Shown: positions 1-6,826 of the stretch, one piece after another
Numbering within the stretch: position 1 is the first letter of the stretch
Layout of the letters: the number at the start of each line of letters is the position of its first letter
DNA from: Gammaproteobacteria bacterium
GTDB taxonomy: Bacteria > Pseudomonadota > Gammaproteobacteria > Steroidobacterales > Steroidobacteraceae
NCBI GenBank assembly: GCA_029857655.1
Contig: JAOUGR010000048.1
Span: 1-10,234 of the forward strand
Length of the DNA: 10,234 bases
Direction: 5' to 3'
The notes under the pieces: model-generated
Database searches by the model: none
What the model was told of the DNA's origin: nothing
What the model saw: the letters and a program-made list of their open reading frames with translations, nothing else
Made by a program: the position numbers and the translations under genes

Positions 1-324
1 GAGGCGCGCGCCGAATTTGCAGCGGAGCCGGCTGCCGACTTGCGGCTGACGGGTCTGGCCATCATCGAGCACCGGCTTGGCAATGCCGCGGCGGGCCGCG
101 CCGCTCTGGCAGAACTGGTCCGGGATCAGGGAGATAAAGTGCTGTATCAGCGGGCCCAGATCCTTGCTCAGTGGGGTGAGCGTAACGTCGCGATTGCCCT
201 GCTTGAGAAGGCTCATGACGTGGGCGACTCCGGCCTGGTGTATACGCGCAATGACCCGCTGCTCGACCCCTTGCGCGACGACCCGCGCTTCGCAAAGTTG
301 CTGAACCGCATCGGGTTCGACTAG
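1..324 (+). CDS. TPR-repeat protein, C-terminal fragment (5' end outside window)
   Basis: The frame is open from base 1 to a TAG at 322-324, so the first base lies inside a gene that starts upstream. The 107 visible residues are alpha-helical and Ala/Leu-rich, with TPR-like spacing: a helix pair around AIIEHRLGNAAAGRAALAEL, then YQRAQILAQWGERNVAIALL. They end in an 'NDPLLDPLRDDPRFAKLLNRIGF' type tail (rough residues 83-106). From family knowledge, this tail is common at the C-terminus of large proteobacterial TPR proteins whose N-terminus is a kinase, a cyclase or a winged-helix DNA-binding domain. TPR repeats mediate protein-protein contacts. The effector domain is outside the window, so the overall function cannot be told. 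A TTG at 40 is open in frame but is not a likely start, because the repeat pattern continues upstream of it. Confidence 0.75.
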   Translation, partial: EARAEFAAEPAADLRLTGLAIIEHRLGNAAAGRAALAELVRDQGDKVLYQRAQILAQWGERNVAIALLEKAHDVGDSGLVYTRNDPLLDPLRDDPRFAKLLNRIGFD

Positions 325-381
325 GCTCTGGATAGCTTGCGCCGATGTGGCGCCAGTGACACGGACAACAGGGAACAGGAC

Positions 382-606
382 ATGAAGAAATTGACCACAA
401 CCTTCGCGGTGCTGGCGGCAGCCTTGCTGCTGGCTGCCTGCGCCAAGAAGGAAGAAGCGGCCGCTGCGCCCGAGGCGGCTCCAGCGGAAGCGACTGAGAC
501 GATGCCGGCGGATGAGGCTCAGCCTGCGGACGGCAATTCCACCGATGTGTCGCAGACCAGCAGCGAAAAAGTCGGGGCGCCGCCACCTCCCCCGGAAGGT
601 GAGTGA
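382..606 (+). CDS. small Ala/Pro/Glu-rich lipoprotein of unknown function
   Basis: This is a 74-residue protein. The N-terminus is a classic lipoprotein signal: Lys-Lys at 2-3, a hydrophobic stretch at about 5-17, and a lipobox LAAC ending at Cys20. Signal peptidase II would leave a 55-residue mature chain starting at the lipidated Cys. Residues 2 and 3 after the Cys side are Lys-Lys with no Asp, so by the usual Lol sorting rule it should go to the outer membrane. The mature part is low-complexity, rich in Ala, Glu and Pro, and ends in five prolines and Gly-Glu. No enzyme motif is visible. I chose the ATG at 382, since GGGA at 371-374 sits seven bases before it and the signal peptide begins there. 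A TTG at 337 would add 15 unlikely residues in front of the signal. It lies 57 bases after the TPR gene and could share its transcript. The function is unknown. Confidence 0.72.
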   Translation: MKKLTTTFAVLAAALLLAACAKKEEAAAAPEAAPAEATETMPADEAQPADGNSTDVSQTSSEKVGAPPPPPEGE

Positions 607-641
607 ACTGAACAACCGGCGCTAATACCTGAGGGACGAGA

Positions 642-674
642 AGCCGTCATCCTGGTGCTGCCGGGATGACGGTT
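642..674. terminator. hairpin between convergent genes, likely bidirectional terminator
   Basis: An inverted repeat pairs 642-655 with 661-674: a 14-bp stem with two G-T wobbles around a five-base loop (TGCTG at 656-660). The core CCGTCATCC / GGATGACGG is perfect. It lies in the 76-base gap between the stop of the lipoprotein gene (606) and the stop of the minus-strand protease gene (683). That is where a shared terminator for two convergent genes belongs. The U-tract is weak on both strands (TTCGGT after the stem on +, CTTCTC on -), so efficiency is uncertain. Confidence 0.68.
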
Positions 675-682
675 CGGTACGT

Positions 683-2053
683 TCAGGGCAGCGAGTTCTG
701 GCTCGGATCCAGTTTCTTGGCCTTTTCGATCCAGTCGCTGTAGCTTGCGACTCGCGTGAAGACAGAGGGCTGGCCATCTCCGTTGCAGCGCTCCTTGCCC
801 CAGCTGATGATGCCCACGACTGTGGGCGCCCCCTTGGCAAGGATGACCGGACCGCCGCTGTCGCCCTGGCAGGTTGAACGGCGCGGACTGGCGGCACAGA
901 TGACCCCGTCGTGGATTCTCTCCTTGCCGTAGTCTTTCTGTGCCTTGCAAAGCTCGTTGTCCATCACCCGCAAGTCGACCTTCATCAGCACGGCGCTCGG
1001 CACGTGACCAGCGACGGCCTGTGTCTTGCCCCAGCCGGTCGCGCTGACTTCGACTCCCCCATCCACCGGGCCCTTGTACGGTGGAATCGGGCGGATCTGC
1101 GCCTCGTCGCGAACCCGCGGCGGACCATCATCGACGATGTGCACCAGCGCGATGTCATTGGCGTACATGTTCGGCCGCGGATTGGGCCAGCTTTTCTCGG
1201 CGTATTGTGCATGCCTGACGATCCGGTCGATCTTGAAGGTCATGCCGCTGTCGTTTCTTGAGATGTCCTCCGCGCCGAGGCGCACGCGATAGCCCGCCCT
1301 GACCATGTCCTCGTCAATGCAATGGGCCGCGGTCAGCACCCAGTGCGGGTCGATCAGCGTGCCGCCGCAGAAATGCTGCAGTTCCCACAATGGCGTTCCC
1401 TTGCTGAGTTTTTCCTTGAACTGCTCGGCTTTGTACGGGTAATAGATCTGCGCTTGCCAGGCGGCCCCGGCGTCCTTGACCGGCTTGCCGCCGGTGGAGT
1501 ACCTGACGTCCCTGCCTCCCGCACCGGCAGGCTGCGGATGGCGCTTCGGCGGCCTGACGGTCGGAATGCCCCCGGAGTCACGAAAGCCGTCGCTGCCGAC
1601 GTCGGGAACGTCCTCGACGCTGTCGCCGTCGTCCTCGACCTCAACGACTTCCCAGAGCTCGCCGGTGGGATTCATTTCGGTGTCGTCCGGGATGACGTCA
1701 TCGGAATCGTCTTCCGGCAGGTCTTCCGCCCAGAATTCATCCAGGAACTCATCTTCGTCCTCAATCAGGGCTTCCCGCCATTCATCGTCGGCGTCAGCAG
1801 AATCCGATTCAGCCTCCGCACCGGCGTCGCCATCCGGCTCGACCTGATCCGGCATGGCTTCAAATTGCGACCCGAATTCATCCGGCACCTCTGCATTCGA
1901 TTCTTCCTCGGCGGCGTCTTCGTGGGCCTCGTTCATGTCCAGGTCCGGGTCGGGCTCCTGGGCATGGACGGGGCCGCTCAAGCCAAGGGTCACCGCCACT
2001 ACGGCAGGCATCATCAGACGCAGCGTTGGCCCCAAAAGTGTCATTTTCTTCAT
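683..2053 (-). CDS. secreted S1-family (trypsin-fold) serine protease with acidic propeptide
   Basis: This is a 456-residue exported protease. Residues 1-31 form a Sec signal peptide (Lys-Lys, hydrophobic core, cleavage likely after PVHA). Residues 33-150 are an extremely acidic, presumably disordered region: 52 Asp/Glu in 118, with one Arg and no Lys. A Pro/Gly-rich linker follows, then the S1 domain from about 185 to 445. The catalytic triad is intact: His244 in TAAHC, Asp300 in NDIAL and Ser399 in GDSGGP. Six cysteines match the three conserved S1A disulfides (229-245, 369-386, 395-423). Two things are unlike trypsin. The usual Ile-Val-Gly-Gly new N-terminus is replaced by Ser-Thr-Gly-Gly (186-189). 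The S1-pocket positions corresponding to 189/216/226 are Ser393, Gly and Ser430, so cleavage after Arg/Lys is not expected. The ATG at 2053 is chosen for its signal peptide; the Shine-Dalgarno is weak. It starts 27 bases after the stop of the SLOG membrane protein gene on the same strand, so co-transcription is likely. The substrate is unknown. Confidence 0.92.
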   Translation of the reverse strand: MKKMTLLGPTLRLMMPAVVAVTLGLSGPVHAQEPDPDLDMNEAHEDAAEEESNAEVPDEFGSQFEAMPDQVEPDGDAGAEAESDSADADDEWREALIEDEDEFLDEFWAEDLPEDDSDDVIPDDTEMNPTGELWEVVEVEDDGDSVEDVPDVGSDGFRDSGGIPTVRPPKRHPQPAGAGGRDVRYSTGGKPVKDAGAAWQAQIYYPYKAEQFKEKLSKGTPLWELQHFCGGTLIDPHWVLTAAHCIDEDMVRAGYRVRLGAEDISRNDSGMTFKIDRIVRHAQYAEKSWPNPRPNMYANDIALVHIVDDGPPRVRDEAQIRPIPPYKGPVDGGVEVSATGWGKTQAVAGHVPSAVLMKVDLRVMDNELCKAQKDYGKERIHDGVICAASPRRSTCQGDSGGPVILAKGAPTVVGIISWGKERCNGDGQPSVFTRVASYSDWIEKAKKLDPSQNSLP

Positions 2054-2080
2054 CGCGTGATTCCCAAGGAAGATTGATTT

Positions 2081-3940
2081 CTACCAGCGCAAACCGTCGA
2101 TGCGTTTGTCGCGGTGCGCCAGTATCCATTGCGCATGTTCAGTGAGGCAAGCATGGCCAAGCGCTCGCAGGATATCCAGCTTTTCCGCCACGCTGCGCGC
2201 CGAGCGCAGTCGCTGCGATGCGGTGCTGAACAGCGCGTCCATGTGGCGGTACTGGCGGACGAGCGATCGATCCGCCCGCTCAGCGAGGTAGACTTCGAAG
2301 ATCGCCGTATAAGCTGTCAGCAGCGCAAGTGACATCAGCAACACGCCGCGCGGGGCCGGCGGCAGCACCGGCGTGTAGTCGAAAATCCGCAGTGCAACAT
2401 CGGCGCCCAGGATCAGGGCAAGCGCAAGGCCGCCGAGCAGCATGGTGCGGGAAATATGCTCGGCCAATCTGAGGCGACGTTCGAGAGACTTGGTTCGCAG
2501 TCGATAGTAGACAAGCTGACCCGATCCGCTGGTCACGCCTGGGTCGCCGACCCAGGATGCGAGCGCGTGCTCGAATCCGTGTGGTGCCCTGGCGCGCGGG
2601 AACAGCGCACAGTGCAGGTTGACAGTGCGCATGGCGGCACGCATCCATTCGATCTGCGCGTCCTGCCTCTGCAGGAAACCTTCATGCGCGAATGCGTCGT
2701 CGAACTGCGCCCGGACACCGGACAGTTCCCAGTAGAAATCGACGCGCAGGCCCTCCGCCAGCGCTCGGTAGTCGAGGTAGCGCCGGTCCCAGCTGCAGCG
2801 GCTCGCCCAGAATGCGAGCAGCCAGCCCAGCGCGAAAACCAGCAGTACCACTGTGATGGTCGCGAGACCGCGCACGCCATCCGGCGAATGCTTGAACGCG
2901 AGCAGCAGGTAGGCCATCAGCGCCCAAAGGCTGAACCGAAGGGCCAGCGCGCGCCGGAAACATCGTCCAAAGTGCAGAGCCAGCCAGTCCGACGCCGAGA
3001 ACAACTGGCTGAGATACACAAGCGCGCCGGATGCGGGAAATCCGCCATCTGGAGCCAGCGGCCTGCCTTGTCCGGCGATGCGGTCACCGAATTCCCGGGT
3101 GTCGCGATTGAATTCCGCCGTTCGTGCGATCTGCAACGCAAACACGGGTGGAATTCCGCGCTCGATACCGCCATAGGTCGTGTCGCTTCCGGTGAATCCG
3201 ATTACCCTGACGCCGCCACCGCCCGTCAGCGGCCGCGCATTACCCTGACGGGAACAGCGAATCTCGTAGATCAGATCATTGTCGGCCGATGCAAAAAGGC
3301 CTGCCCGCGACCGGTCCGGCCCTCCTTCTTCAGCGGCGCTATCCTGGCCGCGCCTCTGTTCGACCGTACGGGCCGTGCCGGCCCGATGCTTGGTTTCGAC
3401 ACCGTCCCAGATGACGATCAGCAGCGCGCAGTGTTGCGCAATCAATTCACCTGCGCGCCCGAACTGGCGATCGCGCGGCTCCCCTGCATGGACCAATTGG
3501 CTGGAATCTGTCCCGGGCCCAGGTTTCAACTCGAGCTTTTCCGCGCCGGCCATCGTGCGGTCGTATGCCGCGCGTGCCGCGGCGCCAGTCAGGTCTGCGC
3601 GGCACTGTGCTTCGGCAAAGGGCAGGAGCGCGATGATGCCAATGCCGAGCTGCTGCGCAACCTCGGCGACGACGAGGTCCGCTCCTTCGGCCTGCGCGGA
3701 CAGCAACTTGATCGGGACATCGGGCTGCGTATCCCGAAGCGTGCGCAGCAGCTCGGTCGCCGCATCCCGGATGGCAGGTATTTCCTCCGGCACCAGATCG
3801 CGATGCCCGACGATGCCGATCAGCAGCGGAATCTCCGGCACGCGTGCCGGCGCGCTCGCGCCAGGTGGGAGCGTCACGAATTTAACCCGCAGGCCACTGG
3901 TATCCCCCGCATTGCGCACATCGTAACCGCAAGCATGCAT
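2081..3940 (-). CDS. SLOG-domain protein with four membrane helices (SLATT-like), putative nucleotide-sensing membrane effector
   Basis: Counting from the ATG at 3940, this is a 619-residue protein. Residues ~35-195 look like a SLOG/LOG-type Rossmann domain: a hydrophobic strand into GHRDL (45-49), the ligand-loop motif SAQAEGAD (81-88), a strand ending in WDG (178-180) and an AGTA..E motif (187-194). From family knowledge, SLOG domains bind or process nucleotides and nucleotide-derived signals. After a poorly conserved stretch come two predicted membrane helices (~334-352 and 358-379). Next is a soluble helical segment containing DYRALAEGLR (390-399), then two more helices (~499-519 and 529-552). 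A cytosolic tail carries QYRHMDALF (563-571) and a conserved-looking end, LGHACL...W..AHRD (594-611). This tail and the DYRALAE motif resemble SLOG-associated 2TM (SLATT-type) effectors. That link is from memory of the family, not a search. The start is uncertain: a GTG at 4021 would add 27 residues of no evident domain, and a GTG at 3877 would remove 21; the domain itself begins only after all three. It precedes the protease gene by 27 bases. Confidence 0.85.
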   Translation of the reverse strand: MHACGYDVRNAGDTSGLRVKFVTLPPGASAPARVPEIPLLIGIVGHRDLVPEEIPAIRDAATELLRTLRDTQPDVPIKLLSAQAEGADLVVAEVAQQLGIGIIALLPFAEAQCRADLTGAAARAAYDRTMAGAEKLELKPGPGTDSSQLVHAGEPRDRQFGRAGELIAQHCALLIVIWDGVETKHRAGTARTVEQRRGQDSAAEEGGPDRSRAGLFASADNDLIYEIRCSRQGNARPLTGGGGVRVIGFTGSDTTYGGIERGIPPVFALQIARTAEFNRDTREFGDRIAGQGRPLAPDGGFPASGALVYLSQLFSASDWLALHFGRCFRRALALRFSLWALMAYLLLAFKHSPDGVRGLATITVVLLVFALGWLLAFWASRCSWDRRYLDYRALAEGLRVDFYWELSGVRAQFDDAFAHEGFLQRQDAQIEWMRAAMRTVNLHCALFPRARAPHGFEHALASWVGDPGVTSGSGQLVYYRLRTKSLERRLRLAEHISRTMLLGGLALALILGADVALRIFDYTPVLPPAPRGVLLMSLALLTAYTAIFEVYLAERADRSLVRQYRHMDALFSTASQRLRSARSVAEKLDILRALGHACLTEHAQWILAHRDKRIDGLRW

Positions 3941-4128
3941 TTCCCGCACGCCGCGGCTTTGGCCGTCAGACCAGCCGCAGCCGGAATTGCACGACGAAGT
4001 AGCGATTTCCCGGCGTCGCACCGCAACTTTTTGCGACCGAGTTAACGCTTACAAACCCCGGACCACCTGCATGGAGGCCACCTCCGGCAAACTGAAAACC
4101 TTCGCGGCCACGGACGCCCGCTTGACCC
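3941..4128. promoter_or_regulatory. divergent intergenic region between SLOG gene and GGDEF-EAL gene
   Basis: This 188-base gap must hold the promoters of both divergent genes. The most AT-rich part is around 4027-4055. On the + strand TTTTTG (4028-4033) and TACAAA (4050-4055) are 16 bases apart, a weak sigma70-like pair. An imperfect inverted repeat GTCGCA (4015-4020) / TGCGAC (4032-4037) lies beside it and could be an operator, though it could be chance. No riboswitch or clear terminator is seen. If the minus-strand gene really starts at the GTG at 4021, the gap shrinks to about 107 bases. Confidence 0.35.
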
Positions 4129-6774
4129 ATGCCCCACGCGCTGAAATCCGCCCTGGTCATCACGGCATGCATTGTGCTCATCATGAGCGCAATCAGCGGT
4201 GCCGCACGATTCTATCTGCTGGAAAGCTATGTAAGCCTGGAGCAGGAATCCACTGATCGTACGGCCGCGGGACTCAAACGCGCCTGGCAGGAAGAAGTGG
4301 CGCAGTTCGAGGCTTCGGTGGAGAACTACGCGCTCTGGGACGACATGTATCAGTTCGTCCGCCGGCCGAACATTCCGTTCGTGCAGAGCAACCTGTCGGT
4401 CACGTCGATGTCGAATCAAAGGATCGACACGGTGCTGGTGGCCGACGAAAAAGGGGACGCGGTATTCTGGCGCCGTTTCGGCGATTCCGCCAATCGAGGG
4501 TTCCCCGATGCCCAGTTGCTGATCGCCGATCTGCCACCCGATACGCTGGTCGTGCCTGCCGATGCAGTAGCAAAGCCGGTCATCACGGGGATCCTGCGCC
4601 GGCCGGGCGGCGCGATGCTCGTTTCGATCGCGCCGATTCTTCCGACCAACGGCGATTCGCCGGTACGAGGAACCCTGCTATTCGGACGCGCGCTGGACGA
4701 CGTGGTACTTGCACGGCTGAGCGCCGCGAGCGGCGTCAGGGTGCACGGCCTGGCAGTCGACGCCGAAGGACTTCCCGACGTTGTTCGCGCGACTGCGGCA
4801 CGGACGAAGATAAAGCCTGAAACACTGACCGTCATCGAAGGCGTCGGACGAACGGCAACTCACCTCGTCATCCCGGACATCACCGGAAGGCCGGCACTCG
4901 TCCTGCGCGTGACCGAGCCGCGTCTCATATACCTGCGCGGCCTCGATACGATCAATTACCTGATCTACGGTGGGCTTGCAATGTGCCTGCTGTTCGGCGG
5001 AATCGCCCAGGTCATGTGGCTACGGCTGACCAAGCACTGGGCGCAGCGAAATGAAAGCGAGGCGCGCTATCGCGCAGTCGTCGCCCAGGCGAGCGAGGGA
5101 ATCTTGCTTGTGGATCCCGTGACAACGCGAATCCTCGAAGCGAACAAGGCGTTTCTTGAGAATTCCGGATACGTTGAGGAATCGGCAGCTGAATTGCACC
5201 TTTCAGATGTATTTCCGCCGGGCCCGCTGAATACGCCGACATTGAAGAAAGGCCTGGTGCCCGGCGCGGAAGCCGTTGAACTCAAATTGCGCAATCGCGG
5301 TGGTGAGACCCACGACGCCGAGGTCACCACCAGCATCATTGCTTACCAGGGGCGGGACGTGTTCTGTCTGGTGACGCGTGATGTGACCGCCCGTAAGGCC
5401 GCCGACGCGCGCCTGCGCGCGAGCGAAAAGCGGCTGGACCACCTGGCCCACCATGACCCGCTTACGGGCCTCCCCAATCGCCTGTATCTGCAGTCCTATC
5501 TCAAGCGAGCCATGACGGAGGCCGAGGCCAATGGCACGCCGCTCGCATTGCTGTTCCTCGATGTGGACAGGTTCAAGTTCATCAACGATTCGCGCGGTCA
5601 TGAGACCGGCGATGCCCTTTTGAAGGAAGTCGCCCAGCGTCTGAAGGGCGCCGTCGGCGAGGGCAGATTGGTCGTGCGCATGGGTGGCGACGAATTCGTG
5701 GTAGTGATGCCGAACGCGACCGACAACCACCACATCACGCAACTCAGCAATCGCATCCTTGAGACGCTGCGCCAGCCATTCTGGTTCGGCAATCTGCAAT
5801 TTCTCGTGACCGGCAGTGTGGGCATCAGTGTCTACCCGCGTGATGCGACCGATCTTTCCATGCTGGTTCGAAGCGCTGATACGGCGATGTACCACGCCAA
5901 GGAGAAAGGCCGGAACAACTATCAGCTCTATCATGCGAATCTCAACGCACGCGTCACCGACCGCGTGCAACTGGAAGCGAAGTTGCGGAAGGCGGTGGAG
6001 GAGGAGCGTTTTGAGCTCCATTACCAGCCGCAGTTCGATTTGCGCGCAGGTTCGATCATCGGTGTGGAGGCGCTGCTGCGCTGGCGTGACGACAGCGACG
6101 AGCTGCAATCTTGCGACAATTTCATGAAGATCGCGGAGGAGACGGGTCTCATCATACCCATTGGTGAATGGGTGATCCGCGAGGCCTGCAGCATGCGCCG
6201 GGCCTGGCAGGAGAAACTCGCGGGTGATTTCCGCATGGCGGTGAACCTGAGCCCGAGCCAGCTGCGGCGCCCGGAATTCCTGTCGCGGCTCCAGGCAATT
6301 CTGGCTGAAACGCGACTTGCGCCACAACTGCTCGAGGTCGAGCTTACCGAGAGCGCATTCATGCAGCATGCAGGCGATGAGGCGCAGCCGCTGCACCTGT
6401 TGCGCCAGCTTGGAATAGGCGTCTCCGTCGACGATTTCGGGATCGGCTACTCGTCGCTCTCCTACCTGAAGCACTTCCCGATCACCAAGCTGAAGATCGA
6501 TCGCTCCTTCGTCCGGAACCTGGCAACCGATGCAAACGACGCGGCCATTGTCCGCGCCATACTGGCCCTCGCGCAGTCAATGAAGATCCCGGTGTGCGCC
6601 GAGGGCGTCGAGACCACCGAGCAGATAGCGTTTCTCGCGGAGAATCACTGCGAATTTGCCCAGGGGTTCTATTTCGCGCGGCCAATGGACGCAGAATCCT
6701 GCTTCAAGCTGCTGGCCGGGACAGTGGGCGGGTCGGTAGCCGTGCGCCTTCGATTGCCGCGTGCGGCGGGCTGA
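4129..6774 (+). CDS. CHASE4-PAS-GGDEF-EAL membrane cyclic-di-GMP enzyme
   Basis: This is an 881-residue inner-membrane signalling protein that makes and/or degrades cyclic-di-GMP. Helix 1 is at ~7-30 and helix 2 at ~277-299. Between them is a periplasmic sensor of CHASE4 type, with the signature around ENYALWDDMY (65-74). A PAS domain covers ~308-420. The GGDEF domain (~435-600) has DPLTGLPNR (443-451), the metal-site LDVDRFKFIND and an intact GGDEF at 519-523, so cyclase activity is expected. The RxxD inhibitory site five residues upstream is absent (GEGR at 510-513), so no classical product inhibition. The EAL domain (~612-865) keeps the phosphodiesterase residues: E647 in EALLRW, N706, E738/E741 in ELTES, D768-D769 in DDFGIGYSSL, KIDRSF (789-794), AEGVET (824-829) and QGFYF. 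An in-frame TGA at 4123 fixes the earliest start at 4129; no good Shine-Dalgarno precedes it. It diverges from the SLOG gene and ends 52 bases before glnE. Which activity dominates cannot be read from sequence. Confidence 0.95.
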   Translation: MPHALKSALVITACIVLIMSAISGAARFYLLESYVSLEQESTDRTAAGLKRAWQEEVAQFEASVENYALWDDMYQFVRRPNIPFVQSNLSVTSMSNQRIDTVLVADEKGDAVFWRRFGDSANRGFPDAQLLIADLPPDTLVVPADAVAKPVITGILRRPGGAMLVSIAPILPTNGDSPVRGTLLFGRALDDVVLARLSAASGVRVHGLAVDAEGLPDVVRATAARTKIKPETLTVIEGVGRTATHLVIPDITGRPALVLRVTEPRLIYLRGLDTINYLIYGGLAMCLLFGGIAQVMWLRLTKHWAQRNESEARYRAVVAQASEGILLVDPVTTRILEANKAFLENSGYVEESAAELHLSDVFPPGPLNTPTLKKGLVPGAEAVELKLRNRGGETHDAEVTTSIIAYQGRDVFCLVTRDVTARKAADARLRASEKRLDHLAHHDPLTGLPNRLYLQSYLKRAMTEAEANGTPLALLFLDVDRFKFINDSRGHETGDALLKEVAQRLKGAVGEGRLVVRMGGDEFVVVMPNATDNHHITQLSNRILETLRQPFWFGNLQFLVTGSVGISVYPRDATDLSMLVRSADTAMYHAKEKGRNNYQLYHANLNARVTDRVQLEAKLRKAVEEERFELHYQPQFDLRAGSIIGVEALLRWRDDSDELQSCDNFMKIAEETGLIIPIGEWVIREACSMRRAWQEKLAGDFRMAVNLSPSQLRRPEFLSRLQAILAETRLAPQLLEVELTESAFMQHAGDEAQPLHLLRQLGIGVSVDDFGIGYSSLSYLKHFPITKLKIDRSFVRNLATDANDAAIVRAILALAQSMKIPVCAEGVETTEQIAFLAENHCEFAQGFYFARPMDAESCFKLLAGTVGGSVAVRLRLPRAAG

Positions 6775-6826
6775 AACGGCCTCCGCCGGGTTATTCTAGC
6801 CCCGACATCGTCGCCCGAAGGGCCCA

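Noticed and set aside
62..586. Minus-strand open frame of 174 codons across the TPR and lipoprotein genes
   Set aside because: It spans two genes and their gap, is Arg/Pro/Ser-rich without motifs, and has no plausible start signal.
1322..2077. Plus-strand open frame of 251 codons opposite the protease gene
   Set aside because: It mirrors the Asp/Glu-rich propeptide codons. The protease on the minus strand has a complete catalytic triad and disulfide pattern.
4015..4037. Inverted repeat GTCGCA/TGCGAC in the divergent gap as an operator
   Set aside because: Only six pairs with an eleven-base loop, short enough to arise by chance. It is mentioned within the intergenic feature but not called as a site.
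2456..4045. Plus-strand open frame of 529 codons opposite the SLOG gene
   Set aside because: It is the antisense shadow of the SLOG membrane protein in GC-rich sequence. Its translation is rich in Arg/Gln/Cys with no recognisable domain, while the minus strand shows clear motifs and membrane helices.
3987..4256. Plus-strand 89-codon frame in the divergent gap
   Set aside because: It overlaps the start of the GGDEF-EAL gene in another frame and has no motif.
5203..6474. Minus-strand open frame of 423 codons
   Set aside because: Antisense shadow of the GGDEF-EAL domains, with no domain of its own.
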